A stretch of 64,000 bases of DNA from Geothermobacter hydrogeniphilus (GTDB lineage Bacteria > Desulfobacterota > Desulfuromonadia > Desulfuromonadales > Geothermobacteraceae), in contig NZ_NAAD01000001.1 in the NCBI RefSeq assembly GCF_002093115.1, forward strand, positions 62,001 through 126,000, in the 5' to 3' direction. Every line of letters starts with the position of its first letter. The stretch's first letter is position 1. Below, piece after piece: positions 19,643-28,943 of this stretch. The notes under the pieces were generated by a model. The model had not been told where the DNA came from. It did not search any database and saw nothing but the letters and a program-made list of their open reading frames with translations. Both the position numbers and the translations under genes were made by a program.

Positions 19643-20116
19643 TTAACCAGCGGTCATCCCCAACTGCCGCAACGCCTCGTAGGCGACGATTCCGGCAGCC
19701 GTTGAGAGATTCAGGCTGCGGACGCTTTCGGTGAAGATCGGGATGCGGATCGCCCGCCCTCCGGCTTCAGCCAGGATGTCTTCCGGAAGACCTTTGGTCT
19801 CCTTGCCGAACACCAGAAAATCCCCTTTTTGATAGTCGACACTTGTGTAGCTGTTTCCGGCCTTCTTCGAAGTGTACCAGAAACGGGCTCGTGGATAAGC
19901 GGCCTGCAGTGTCGGGAAGTCATCCCATCGCCGCAGCTGTACGGCAGGCCAGTAATCCAGTCCGGCTCGTTTCAGGTAACGGTCGTCGAGGGAAAAACCG
20001 AGCCTGCCGACCAGATGCAGGTGGATGCCGGTCGCGGCGCAGAGGCGGGCGATGTTGCCGGTGTTCGGCGGGATCTCCGGCTCGATCAGGACGATGTGGA
20101 GAGGTGGCTGTTTCAT
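19643..20116 (-). CDS. trmL: tRNA (cytidine(34)-2'-O)-methyltransferase
   Basis: This is a 157-residue SPOUT enzyme: HIVLIEPEIPPNTGNIARLC at the N-terminus, LVFGKETKGLPEDIL in the middle and RSLNLSTAAGIVAYEALRQ in the knot. It methylates the wobble ribose of tRNA-Leu isoacceptors. The length and motifs are normal. It is convergent with murJ. A short deleted copy of the palindromic repeat family lies about 45 bases upstream of its start. Confidence 0.94.
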   Translation of the reverse strand: MKQPPLHIVLIEPEIPPNTGNIARLCAATGIHLHLVGRLGFSLDDRYLKRAGLDYWPAVQLRRWDDFPTLQAAYPRARFWYTSKKAGNSYTSVDYQKGDFLVFGKETKGLPEDILAEAGGRAIRIPIFTESVRSLNLSTAAGIVAYEALRQLGMTAG

Positions 20117-20159
20117 GGTGGGGGACTATAGCACAAAGTCGAACAGGCCGGGAGATGGA

Positions 20160-20210
20160 CCTGAATCAATGACTTGTACTCTCTGTCGACAAGGGACTCA
20201 CCGATCCTGG
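20160..20210 (+). repeat. Internally deleted copy of the palindromic MITE-like family (51 bp)
   Basis: It has a left end CCTGAATCA and a right end that aligns with the last 40 bases of the full elements (compare CTTGTACTCTCT in the copy at 38856). The centre is missing. Flanking 5-mers (ATGGA and GTGAA) match only in part, so this is probably an old copy. Confidence 0.65.
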
Positions 20211-20213
20211 GTG

Positions 20214-20243
20214 AAGAAAAAGGGGGACCCGTTCGGGTCCCCC
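20214..20243 (-). terminator. Rho-independent terminator of the 14-haem cytochrome gene
   Basis: On the minus strand a perfect 10-bp stem (GGGGGACCCG / CGGGTCCCCC) with a 2-base loop is followed by TTTTTC. It lies just after the cytochrome stop codon. Confidence 0.85.
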
Positions 20244-20258
20244 TGGATTACGCAGGGA

Positions 20259-23200
20259 TCAGTCGTCGTCACCGTTCCAGCTTTCGGAACCATGACATTG
20301 GATGCTCGAACATTTGCCGTTTGCATAGCTGCCGACCCTGGTTGATCCCCCGCCGATGGTGGCGGCCGGACTGGTTTCAAAGGCCGGAGTGGTCAGGTCG
20401 CCGAAGTGGTTGTCCATTTTGGCGGTGTTGTGGCAGACGGTGCAGGCGAAGCCTTCCCGGATATGTTTGGAATGTTTTCCGGAATTGTAGCTGTTGTATT
20501 CGCCGGTCCCGGACGCGTGGCAGCTGGTACACTGGCTGTTGACCGCAATCGAGCCGGACCACCAGTCGGGCGTGGTCTTGCCGCCGTGACAGCTGATGTT
20601 GCTGCACTGACCGTTCTGATTGTCGGTCGCCGTGGCGTTTTTCGAATCATACGCGGCCGGGAAACCGAGATCTACCTGGCCGTTATGGTCGCGACCGGTG
20701 TGACAGACCGAGCAATCGGTGCCGACGCCCGGCAGGGCCTTGTGGGCGGCATGGGCACCGGCGGTATTGGGTGCCGTGCTCCCGTTCGGCGGTTGCCCGT
20801 GGCAGGCCGTGCAGTCACTGTAGTCGGACCCGCCGCCACCGGCGTTGCCGGCCGGCAGGGCGTCGGCAATCGCCTGGACCTCGGTGGCGGAGAGGGTTGC
20901 GAGGAAGCCCATGCCGCCGGTGTTACCGTCGATGGCATTCTGGATGTCGGTGGCGGTGCGGCCCGGCTTGCTGGTGCTGGCGAGGCTGCCGTGACATCCG
21001 GCGCAGTTGCTGCTGTAGAGGGCGGCACCGTCAACCGGTCCCGGGGTCGGAGCCGGGGAAGCGGGCAGGGCGTCGGCGATCGCCTGGACCTCGGTGGCGG
21101 AGAGGGTTGCGAGGAATCCCATGCCGCCGGTGTTGCCGTCGATGGCGTTCTGGATGTCGGTGGCGGTGCGGCCCGGTTTGCTGGTGCTTGCGAGGCTGCC
21201 GTGACACCCGGCGCAGTTGCTGCCGTAGAGGGCGGCGCCGTCAACCGGTCCCGGGGTCGGAGCCGGAGGAGCCGGCAGGGCGTCGGCAATCGCCTGGACC
21301 TCGGTGGTGGAGAGAGTGGCGAGGAAACCCATGCCGCCGGTGTTGCCGTCGATGGCATTCTGGATGTCGGTGGCGGTACGGCCCGGTTTGCTGGTGCCGG
21401 CCAGGTTGCCGTGACATCCGGCGCAGTTGCTGCCGTAGAGGGCGGCGCCGTCAACCGGTCCCGGGGTCGGAGTCGGAGGAGTCGGTAGGGCGTCGGCAAT
21501 GGCCTGGACCTCGGTGGCGGAGAGGGTGGCGAGGAAACCCATGCCGCCGGTGTTGCCGTCGATGGCATTCTGGATGTCGGTGGCGGTACGGCCCGGTTTG
21601 CCGGTGTTGGCGAGGTTGCCGTGACATCCGGCGCAGTTGCTGCCGTAGAGGGCGGCGCCGTCAACCGGTCCCGGGGTCGGTGCCGGAGGAGCCGGCAGGG
21701 CGTCGGCAATCGCCTGAATCTCCGCGGTGGTCAGGTTGCCGAGATAGCCCATGCCGCCGCGGTTGGTGTCGATGGCTCCCTGGATGTCAGCCGCGGTGCG
21801 GCCCGGTTTGCTGGTATTGGCCAGGTTGCCGTGACAGCCGGCGCATTCGTTGTTGTAAAGGGCGATGCCGTCGGGCGGCAGGGTCGGGTCAACCGGGGGG
21901 GCTGCCGGCAGAGCATCGGCGATTGCCTGCACTTCCTGCATCGTCAGGTTGCTGAGATAGCCCATGCCGCCGGTATTGCTGTCGATGGCGGCCTGGATCT
22001 GGGTTGAGGTACGGCCCGGTTTGACGGTGTTGGCAAGGTCGCCGTGACACCCGGCGCAATTGGCACCATAGAGTGTCGTACCGTCGGCAGGCATGGACCC
22101 ACCATTATTGCCGCCGCCATTGCCGCTGCCGTTGCTGTTGCCGGCCAGCGCGTCAGCGATGGACTGCACCTCGGTCGCGGTGAGACTGCTGAGAAAATTC
22201 ATGCCGCCGGTGTTGTTGTCGATGGCCGCCTGGATGGCCGCCGCGCCGCGTCCGGCTTTGCTGCTGGTGTCGAGGCCGCCGTGACATCCGGCGCAATTGT
22301 TCGCATAGAGGGTTGTTCCGTCGGCAGGCATGTTTCCGCCATTATTGCCGCTGCCGTTACCCGGGGGCGTGGCGCCGCCGGGGTTGTCGAGATAACCGGT
22401 CAGTGCGGTCAGTTCATCGGCGGTCAGATGGCGGTTGTTGTGTCCACCGCTGATCTTGGCCTGGGCTTTGGTTCCCTTGCCGGTCAAATCCATGGTGCCG
22501 CCGTTGCCGATGTTATGGCACATGGAACAGTTGTCGGTGAACACGGTCCGGCCGTCAACGGGCGGCATATTGCTGTTGGCATCCTGCCTTTTCTGCACGT
22601 AATTGCGAACGACCTGCTGCAGTTGACCCTTCATCAGGTTCAGGTCGGAGGCGAACTGAGCGCGGTCGAAATGCCCGCCGTTGCCCTGCATGTGGGAGCG
22701 GGTTTTCTGCACCAGGTTCTGGACCTGGTCAACAGTGGAATGGACCAGGTCGTTCAAATGGAGGGGTTCGGTGAGGGTCGGGTCCGTCGCCAGTTGAGCG
22801 GCGAGACTGGTGAACTCACCGCTGTTCAGCATCCCTTTTACCGCCTGACCCATGTCCTGGAGGACTTCAAAATTGGCGGCCGAATTGGCTTCAGCCGGCC
22901 CCATGTCAAAATTCCCGGTCGCGACCATGAAGGCGTTGAGAGCCATGTTGGCGCGCAGCTTTTCCAGCCTGCTGTCGGGAACCTGGCCTTTGACGTTGTC
23001 CAGACCCAGCATCGGGTTGCTGTAGATCTGGTTTTTATCAACCTGGAAGCCGGCATCGGTCAGCAGTTTGGCGACCTCGGTTTCATTCATGCCGTTGGCG
23101 ACCAGGGTGGTCATCGGGCTGACAACAATCTGTCCGACATCTTCAGGCAGAACCTTGCGTTTCAGCATTCCTTCGAAGGGGGCACTGACGTGGGTGCCGC

Positions 23201-23486
23201 GTTGACTGATTTTCAGCCGCACCGTTGAGCCCGGAGTCAGCGCCCTGGGGAAGGTGAACTGCCCCTGGTCGTCGGAGGGCGTGGATGCCGGTTGGAGAAT
23301 CCTGCCGTCAGCCGAAATTTCTTCGAAGACGGCGCCGACGATGTACGGATCGACGGCGATACCGCTGGTGACGCCGCCGGTTACCGGCGTGCTGCCGGTG
23401 GCAGATGATCCGCCATCACTGCCGCAGGCGGCGAGGATGAGGGTGGCCAATGCGGCCAGAATGAGTGTTGCCAATCGTCTTGACAT
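20259..23486 (-). CDS. 14-haem lipoprotein cytochrome c with tandem monohaem domains
   Basis: This 1075-residue protein starts with a lipoprotein signal (LATLILAACGS), so it is likely anchored at the outer membrane or cell surface. A non-haem N-terminal part (about 300 residues) is followed by eight successive monohaem cytochrome c domains, each with CXXCH; seven are variants of one about-70-residue unit (LY-NCAGCHG, then GGMGFL with a likely Met ligand, then VQAIADALP), joined by Pro-rich linkers (APTPGPV). The C-terminal 190 residues hold six more haem sites: four CXXCH and two CX4CH (CSNISCH, CSSIQCH), the latter typical of Geobacter relatives. Likely role: extracellular electron transfer. 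The ATG at 23486 follows GAAAGGAG. Confidence 0.9.
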   Translation of the reverse strand: MSRRLATLILAALATLILAACGSDGGSSATGSTPVTGGVTSGIAVDPYIVGAVFEEISADGRILQPASTPSDDQGQFTFPRALTPGSTVRLKISQRGTHVSAPFEGMLKRKVLPEDVGQIVVSPMTTLVANGMNETEVAKLLTDAGFQVDKNQIYSNPMLGLDNVKGQVPDSRLEKLRANMALNAFMVATGNFDMGPAEANSAANFEVLQDMGQAVKGMLNSGEFTSLAAQLATDPTLTEPLHLNDLVHSTVDQVQNLVQKTRSHMQGNGGHFDRAQFASDLNLMKGQLQQVVRNYVQKRQDANSNMPPVDGRTVFTDNCSMCHNIGNGGTMDLTGKGTKAQAKISGGHNNRHLTADELTALTGYLDNPGGATPPGNGSGNNGGNMPADGTTLYANNCAGCHGGLDTSSKAGRGAAAIQAAIDNNTGGMNFLSSLTATEVQSIADALAGNSNGSGNGGGNNGGSMPADGTTLYGANCAGCHGDLANTVKPGRTSTQIQAAIDSNTGGMGYLSNLTMQEVQAIADALPAAPPVDPTLPPDGIALYNNECAGCHGNLANTSKPGRTAADIQGAIDTNRGGMGYLGNLTTAEIQAIADALPAPPAPTPGPVDGAALYGSNCAGCHGNLANTGKPGRTATDIQNAIDGNTGGMGFLATLSATEVQAIADALPTPPTPTPGPVDGAALYGSNCAGCHGNLAGTSKPGRTATDIQNAIDGNTGGMGFLATLSTTEVQAIADALPAPPAPTPGPVDGAALYGSNCAGCHGSLASTSKPGRTATDIQNAIDGNTGGMGFLATLSATEVQAIADALPASPAPTPGPVDGAALYSSNCAGCHGSLASTSKPGRTATDIQNAIDGNTGGMGFLATLSATEVQAIADALPAGNAGGGGSDYSDCTACHGQPPNGSTAPNTAGAHAAHKALPGVGTDCSVCHTGRDHNGQVDLGFPAAYDSKNATATDNQNGQCSNISCHGGKTTPDWWSGSIAVNSQCTSCHASGTGEYNSYNSGKHSKHIREGFACTVCHNTAKMDNHFGDLTTPAFETSPAATIGGGSTRVGSYANGKCSSIQCHGSESWNGDDD
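20839..22310 (-). repeat. Tandem coding repeats of about 210 bp in the cytochrome gene
   Basis: Seven units of about 210 bp, each encoding one monohaem domain plus a Pro-rich linker, follow one another. The four units nearest the 3' end are nearly identical in DNA, including the GGTCCCGGGGTCGG linker, while the outer ones have drifted. This pattern points to recent expansion by unequal recombination. Confidence 0.85.
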
Positions 23487-23516
23487 GATCAAAAAGCTCC
23501 TTTCAGGATACTTGCC

Positions 23517-23545
23517 GGCGGACAGATCAAAGTCTGTCCGGATGA
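23517..23545 (-). promoter_or_regulatory. Inverted repeat in the cytochrome leader
   Basis: A CGGACAGA / TCTGTCCG stem with a 6-base loop lies about 35-60 bases before the cytochrome start. It could be a leader hairpin or an operator. The gap between the cytochrome and metY (about 480 bases) otherwise has no gene that I can support. Confidence 0.35.
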
Positions 23546-23795
23546 AGTTCAGGCTAAAGCTCCCCGTTTCATGAGCAAGGATCCGGCCTGAAAATGGGCT
23601 GCCGCGTGTTTCGTGCGGGCAAACGCAGACGATTGCTTTCAGATCAACTTTGGCTGACTGTGCGCATTGACAGGCAAAGTGTCGCGGTTCGCGCAGCGGA
23701 AGGTTTCATGGTTTTGATCCATGACCGGATCTGTTATGAATTTCAGGGTGTTGGCCGGGGGCGGTGGAAAAGGTGGTGGTCAGGAGCAGAAGATG

Positions 23796-23842
23796 GGTGA
23801 ACAGGAATGTTTGGTGAACAGCAGACGGGTGAACAGGTGAAC
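23796..23842. repeat. Array of four GGTGAAC direct repeats
   Basis: GGTGAACAG occurs three times and GGTGAAC once more within 47 bases, at spacings of 17, 15 and 8 bases. It lies about 310-350 bases upstream of the cytochrome gene. It could be a binding array for a regulator. Confidence 0.5.
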
Positions 23843-23935
23843 GTGGAAAGTCTTCAAATAATAACGTTTTTTGGCGATGCTGATGGCGGCGGAATGACGG
23901 TTGTCCGTCGTCCGGAAGAGGCGGGAGAAGAAATC

Positions 23936-23963
23936 GGGGGTGGCCCCTGACGGAACCACCCCC
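23936..23963 (-). terminator. Probable terminator of the sulfhydrylase gene
   Basis: A GGGGGTGG / CCACCCCC stem with a 12-base loop lies just past the stop on the minus strand and is followed by a weak T-rich stretch. Confidence 0.5.
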
Positions 23964-23970
23964 GTGAATG

Positions 23971-25457
<1,487 letters not shown>

Positions 25458-25683
25458 TATGAAATCGATTGTGGGAAGAAAAACAAAATAAAGTAAAAAA
25501 GTCAAGAAGTTGAAAATTAAAACACATGGAACAGTTGTAGAATTCTGTGACATTCAGCCATGAACTGACAGCAGAGCACCATCTGAGCTGATGTCGGCAA
25601 TGAAAGGTCTACGTGAACCTGCTGACTCCAGCCAGTACTGATTGTCGGGCATGGATTCATTGCTCCCGGGAAGATTGTTATTT

Positions 25684-27141
25684 GTGAATATCCTGCTGTT
25701 TGAAAAAACGATCGCTGAACTCAGGCCACTGCTTGCCGGGGCCCGGGTCGCCAAGATCCATCAACCGACCGCCGATACCCTGGTGCTTCGGCTGTGGACC
25801 GGCAGGGAGAACCTGCGCCTGTTGATCAGTGTCGGGTCCCTGGCCCGCATTCACCTGACCGAAAAAACCTATCCCAATCCCTACACTCCGCCTCGCTTCT
25901 GCCAGTTGCTGCGGGCCCGCCTGAGAAGGATCGATGCGATCACCCGGGTCGATGGTGACCGGATTGCCATTCTGGATGTCACCGGTCCGGACGGGTCGCT
26001 GCGTCTTTATATTGAACTTTTCGGCTCTCCGGGCAATCTGTTGCTGGTCGATGGGGACGGAATCATCATCGACGCTCTGGTGCGCAAAAAGAGCGATCGG
26101 AACGGGCGCTGTCTGCAGCCGGGGGAACGTTACCATTTGCCGGAACCTCCCGGTCGTGTACCGGCCCGGTCGTTTCCCGAGGCACTCGGGGCGCTGGAAT
26201 CCGTTTCCGGCCGGGCTCTCTGGCTGCGGCTCGATGACTATTATTATCCTCTGCAGTTTCAGGCCGGCCAACTCGGCGATCGTGGTGAATTGCAGCGGGT
26301 CGTTGCCCGTGAGCGGAAGCGGCTCACGAAACGCCTCGCCAATATCGCCCGGGAAGGAGAAGACAAGGAATCCTTTGCCGAGCGCCGCCGGCTCGGAGAG
26401 TTGCTGCTTGCCAACCTGCACCTGGTTCGCAAGGGAATGGATTCGGTCCGGGTGATTGACTACAGTGACGATCCCCCGGTTGAGGTGGAGATTGCTCTCG
26501 ACCCGCGCCTGAATCCCCAGGAGAACGCCCAGGCGCTGTTCAAGCGCTACAAGAAAGAGAAGCGTGGCATTGATCATGTCCGGCGTCGCCGGGAAGAAAC
26601 CGAACAGCAACTGGCCTGGCTCGAACAGGTTCAGTTGGCTCTCGATGAAGCCGTCCTGCCCGAAGATCTGCGGGAGATCGCCGAGGAATTGCGGCAGGCC
26701 GGTCTCTACCGCCCGACCCGGCATGAACCGGCGACCCGTCGTCGTCTGAGCGGTGTCCCCACCCTGCGGCGAACGGTCAGTCCGGGTGGACATCCGATTC
26801 TCTGGGGCCGGAACAACCGCGCCAACGACTATCTCACCACCCGGGTCGCCGCGGCCCACGATTACTGGTTTCATGCCCGGGGCGTTCCCGGTTGTCACCT
26901 GTTGCTGAAGCGCGACAGCCCGCAGGTTGAGGTGGCCGACGACGACCTGCGGCATGCTGCCCGTATCGCTGCTGGTTATTCCCGCGCAAAGGGAGACGGG
27001 AAGGTGGAGGTGATCTGCTGCCTGGCGGCGGATGTCTACAAGGTCAAGGGGGCCCACCCGGGGCAGGTCCACCTGCGCCGTTTCGAAACCCTGACGGTGC
27101 AGCCTTTGCGGCTGGAGGTCGAAGCCGAAGGTGAATCCTGA
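25684..27141 (+). CDS. rqcH: NFACT-family ribosome quality-control protein (RqcH-like)
   Basis: This is a 485-residue NFACT protein. The N-terminal NFACT-N domain starts ILLFEKTIAELRPLL and continues ARVAKIHQP; a charged coiled coil lies in the middle; and the C-terminal NFACT-R domain has NRANDYLTTRVAAAHDYWFH and GVPGCHLLLK. RqcH/Rqc2 proteins bind split 50S subunits and add C-terminal Ala tails to stalled peptides. The GTG at 25684 matches the family start (V/M-N-ILL); ATG at 25651 would add 11 residues without a good ribosome site. A short unstructured gap then leads to tRNA-Leu. Confidence 0.85.
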   Translation: MNILLFEKTIAELRPLLAGARVAKIHQPTADTLVLRLWTGRENLRLLISVGSLARIHLTEKTYPNPYTPPRFCQLLRARLRRIDAITRVDGDRIAILDVTGPDGSLRLYIELFGSPGNLLLVDGDGIIIDALVRKKSDRNGRCLQPGERYHLPEPPGRVPARSFPEALGALESVSGRALWLRLDDYYYPLQFQAGQLGDRGELQRVVARERKRLTKRLANIAREGEDKESFAERRRLGELLLANLHLVRKGMDSVRVIDYSDDPPVEVEIALDPRLNPQENAQALFKRYKKEKRGIDHVRRRREETEQQLAWLEQVQLALDEAVLPEDLREIAEELRQAGLYRPTRHEPATRRRLSGVPTLRRTVSPGGHPILWGRNNRANDYLTTRVAAAHDYWFHARGVPGCHLLLKRDSPQVEVADDDLRHAARIAAGYSRAKGDGKVEVICCLAADVYKVKGAHPGQVHLRRFETLTVQPLRLEVEAEGES

Positions 27142-27181
27142 ACCGGGAATGAAAAAATTCACCTGCGGCGGAAAAATTTTG

Positions 27182-27210
27182 TTGCATTGCCCGAACCGGT
27201 TTGATATAAA
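27182..27210 (+). promoter_or_regulatory. Promoter of the tRNA-Leu gene
   Basis: TTGCAT and TATAAA are separated by exactly 17 bases, and the -10 box ends 14 bases before the first base of the tRNA. This matches a strong sigma-70 promoter. Confidence 0.7.
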
Positions 27211-27224
27211 TTCCCACGCTTCAC

Positions 27225-27311
27225 GCCGAAGTGGTGGAATTGGTAGACACGCTAGGTTCAGGGTCTAGTGTCCGTAGGGACGTGGGAGTTCGAGTCTCCC
27301 CTTCGGCACCA
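27225..27311 (+). tRNA. tRNA-Leu, anticodon CAG
   Basis: The 87-nt gene folds as a class II tRNA: acceptor GCCGAAG pairs with CTTCGGC, followed by an encoded ACCA end. The anticodon arm reads CTAGG-TTCAGGG-TCTAG with CAG in the loop. The long variable arm and the TTCGAGTC T-loop region fit tRNA-Leu. It decodes CUG, the main Leu codon in this GC-rich genome. Confidence 0.95.
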
Positions 27312-27320
27312 GAAAAAGTC

Positions 27321-27350
27321 AAAGCCCGGTCACGCAAGTGACCGGGCTTT
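27321..27350 (+). terminator. Terminator of tRNA-Leu
   Basis: A perfect 13-bp stem AAAGCCCGGTCAC / GTGACCGGGCTTT with loop GCAA lies 9 bases after the tRNA. The T-run is short. Confidence 0.75.
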
Positions 27351-27506
27351 CAATTTGCGCCGAAGGGGGGACTCGAAGCGCAGCGAGCGCGTCCAGTGGA
27401 CGAAAAGCGGGCAGGGATGCCCGCGTCAGCGAGCGGAGGGGAGCCGACGCAGGCGACGCCGTGATGGCGGCGGCGTAGTGGGCGAGTCTCGGCACCAGAA
27501 AAAGTC

Positions 27507-27537
27507 AAAGCCCGGTCGCGCAAGTGACCGGGCTTTT
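27507..27537 (+). terminator. Second copy of the tRNA-Leu terminator
   Basis: It is nearly identical to the tRNA terminator with one loop-proximal base changed (GGTCGCGCAAGTGACC) and is followed by TTTTA. It ends the duplicated tRNA tail unit. Confidence 0.6.
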
Positions 27538-27630
27538 ATCGTATAGCCGAAGGGGAGATTCGAAGCGCAGTGTCGTCCAGCCTGGTTTTCGAAATCGATA
27601 ACCGGAAAAAACATCCTGTGCTATAGTGGC

Positions 27631-27792
27631 CCAGAATCCGTGAGCCCCTTGTCGGTGGACAGCACAAGTCATTGACCTGCCTGAGTTTCTCAAAAATCAC
27701 CAGCGAACCTGTGGGTGCGCTTCAGGTTTTTGGAAATCCCATTCAGTCCAGGTACTTGCAGTCTCCATCCAAGAGGACCTCCCTGATTCAGG
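27631..27792 (+). repeat. Palindromic MITE-like element, copy B (162 bp)
   Basis: The left end is CCAGAATCCGTGAG and the right end CCCTGATTCAGG, so the termini have drifted. Flanking 5-mers GTGGC and GTCGC match at four of five bases. It is probably an older insertion. It lies between the tRNA tail repeats and a small membrane protein gene. Confidence 0.8.
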
Positions 27793-27823
27793 GTCGCGCC
27801 ATCCCCATCCTTCTGGAGGTTCC

Positions 27824-27997
27824 ATGCAATTGTTTATTTTCTGGCTTGTCTTTCCCGCCGCCGCTGCCTCGTTGGCCAAAAGCAAGGGCAAAAGTGTTCC
27901 CCTCTGGGTCGTGCTCGGCCTGCTGCTCGGTCCCTTCGCCATTCTGGCGGTGGCCCTGACCAAGTCTGGAGAGGGCGCGGACAAAAGCTATCATTGA
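27824..27997 (+). CDS. Small two-segment membrane protein (57 residues)
   Basis: The ORF begins with ATG after a TGGAGG ribosome site at ideal distance and encodes 57 residues. There are two hydrophobic segments: residues 2-17 (QLFIFWLVFPAAAASL) and 27-45 (PLWVVLGLLLGPFAILAVA). Between them is a short Lys-rich loop (AKSKGKS), and the tail is charged. No family is recognised with confidence. The good ribosome site and the two clear membrane segments make it likely real. It lies 50 bases upstream of the Crp/Fnr gene. Confidence 0.6.
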   Translation: MQLFIFWLVFPAAAASLAKSKGKSVPLWVVLGLLLGPFAILAVALTKSGEGADKSYH

Positions 27998-28045
27998 CGC
28001 GTTGACTGTTTTTTATCCCCTGCTCCCATCTCTCGGAAATTGATT

Positions 28046-28714
28046 ATGGATACCAGACAGTTGCTGAAGCAGAATTTCCTCTTTGCCGGTGTCAGCGAAG
28101 AGGACCTGGATGAATTGCTGGCGATCTGCCGGAAAAAAAACCACACCCGCGGCGACCTGCTGTTTTCCGATGGTGATGAAGCCGAAGGGTTCTTCATCGT
28201 CGGCAGCGGCAAGGTCAAGGTCTTCAAGCTCTCGCCGGAGGGCAAGGAGCGCATCCTGCACATCGTCCACCCCGGTTCCAGTTTCGCCGAGGCGGCCATT
28301 TTCGGCAACGGTCTCTATCCCGCCTATGCCGAACCGCTGGAAAAGTCCCAGCTCCTCTTCTTTCCCCGTGACGAATTTCTCGGTCTGCTGCACCGCCGCA
28401 GCCAGCTTGCCATCAACATGATCGGCGGTCTCTCCCGCTTTCTGCGCCAGTTTGCCTCGCAGATCGAGGAGTTGACCTTCAAGGATGTGCCGGCCCGCCT
28501 GGCGCGCTACCTGCTTGATCTGGCCGGGGATCAGTCATCCTTCGATCTGCCGATTTCCAAGACCCAGCTCGCCTCCAACCTCGGCACCGTCAGCGAAACC
28601 CTTTCGCGCACTCTGCGCAAGTTCTCTGATGAAGGCTGTATCAAGGTCGAAGGTAAAAAAATCACCATTCTCGACGCCGACCGGCTCGAAGACCTGGCGG
28701 AGAGTTACACCTGA
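28046..28714 (+). CDS. Crp/Fnr-family transcription regulator
   Basis: This 222-residue protein has an N-terminal cyclic-nucleotide-like domain (GDLLFSDGDEAEGFFIVGSGKVKVF) and a C-terminal helix-turn-helix with recognition helix TVSETLSRTLRKF. No FNR-type N-terminal Cys cluster is visible, so it is more like the DNR/HcpR branch, which senses NO or redox through haem; that placement is inference. The ATG at 28046 is preferred over the in-frame TTG two codons earlier. Its stop codon lies inside the inserted repeat element: only the first base of the last codon is outside it. Confidence 0.85.
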   Translation: MDTRQLLKQNFLFAGVSEEDLDELLAICRKKNHTRGDLLFSDGDEAEGFFIVGSGKVKVFKLSPEGKERILHIVHPGSSFAEAAIFGNGLYPAYAEPLEKSQLLFFPRDEFLGLLHRRSQLAINMIGGLSRFLRQFASQIEELTFKDVPARLARYLLDLAGDQSSFDLPISKTQLASNLGTVSETLSRTLRKFSDEGCIKVEGKKITILDADRLEDLAESYT

Positions 28715-28871
28715 ATCAGTGAACCCCTTGTCGGCGGATAGCACAAGTCATTGATCTGTCTGAGGTTCCCAATAATCACCAGCGAACCTTTGGGTGCGCT
28801 TCAGATTTTTGGAAACCTCATCCAGACCAAGCACTTGCACTCTCCATCCAACCGGAGTTCACTGATTCAGG
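28710..28871 (+). repeat. Palindromic MITE-like element, copy C (162 bp, TSD TTACA)
   Basis: Termini are CCTGAATCAGTGAA and TTCACTGATTCAGG, with an exact TTACA repeat on both sides. It provides the TGA stop codon of the Crp/Fnr gene and probably changed its last residue. Confidence 0.9.
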
Positions 28872-28943
28872 TTACAAAGAATAGTCCTTCCTGATCCATC
28901 CACATTTAAGTTTCCTCCGCATTCCGCCGAAGAGAGACTGAAA

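Larger units (their letters stand above)
27292..27578 (+). repeat. Duplicated tRNA-Leu 3' tail with terminator and inverted tRNA tail
   Basis: The block from the tRNA T-arm through its terminator is repeated: unit 1 at 27292-27394 and unit 2 at 27484-27578. Both contain part of the tRNA 3' end (GAGTCTC..CGGCACCA), the hairpin AAAGCCCGGTC..GACCGGGCTTT, and then the same tRNA tail in inverted orientation (GCCGAAGGGG, 27359-27377 and 27546-27564). Between units lies a GC-rich stretch of short palindromes (GTCCAGTGGAC, GCGGGCAGGGATGCCCGC). It is not a complete second tRNA. Confidence 0.8.

Noticed and set aside
20406-21955. Long open frames on the plus strand opposite the cytochrome gene
   Set aside because: They are antisense shadows of the GC-rich repeats, with Arg/Gly-rich translations and no family match.
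20839-22310. Evenly spaced repeats that could look like a CRISPR array
   Set aside because: The units are about 210 bp, stay in one open reading frame, and each encodes a CXXCH domain. They are coding tandem repeats.
23509-23533. Stretch resembling the left arm of the palindromic element
   Set aside because: Only about 20 bases resemble it, with gaps, and no terminal repeat or duplication is found.
23560-23700. Possible c-di-GMP (GEMM) riboswitch upstream of the cytochrome gene
   Set aside because: Fragments such as GGGCAAAC occur, but the GEMM core order and paired stems could not be assembled on the cytochrome strand.
27484-27578. Second tRNA-Leu gene
   Set aside because: Only the 3' tail is present. 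There is no D-arm or anticodon arm.
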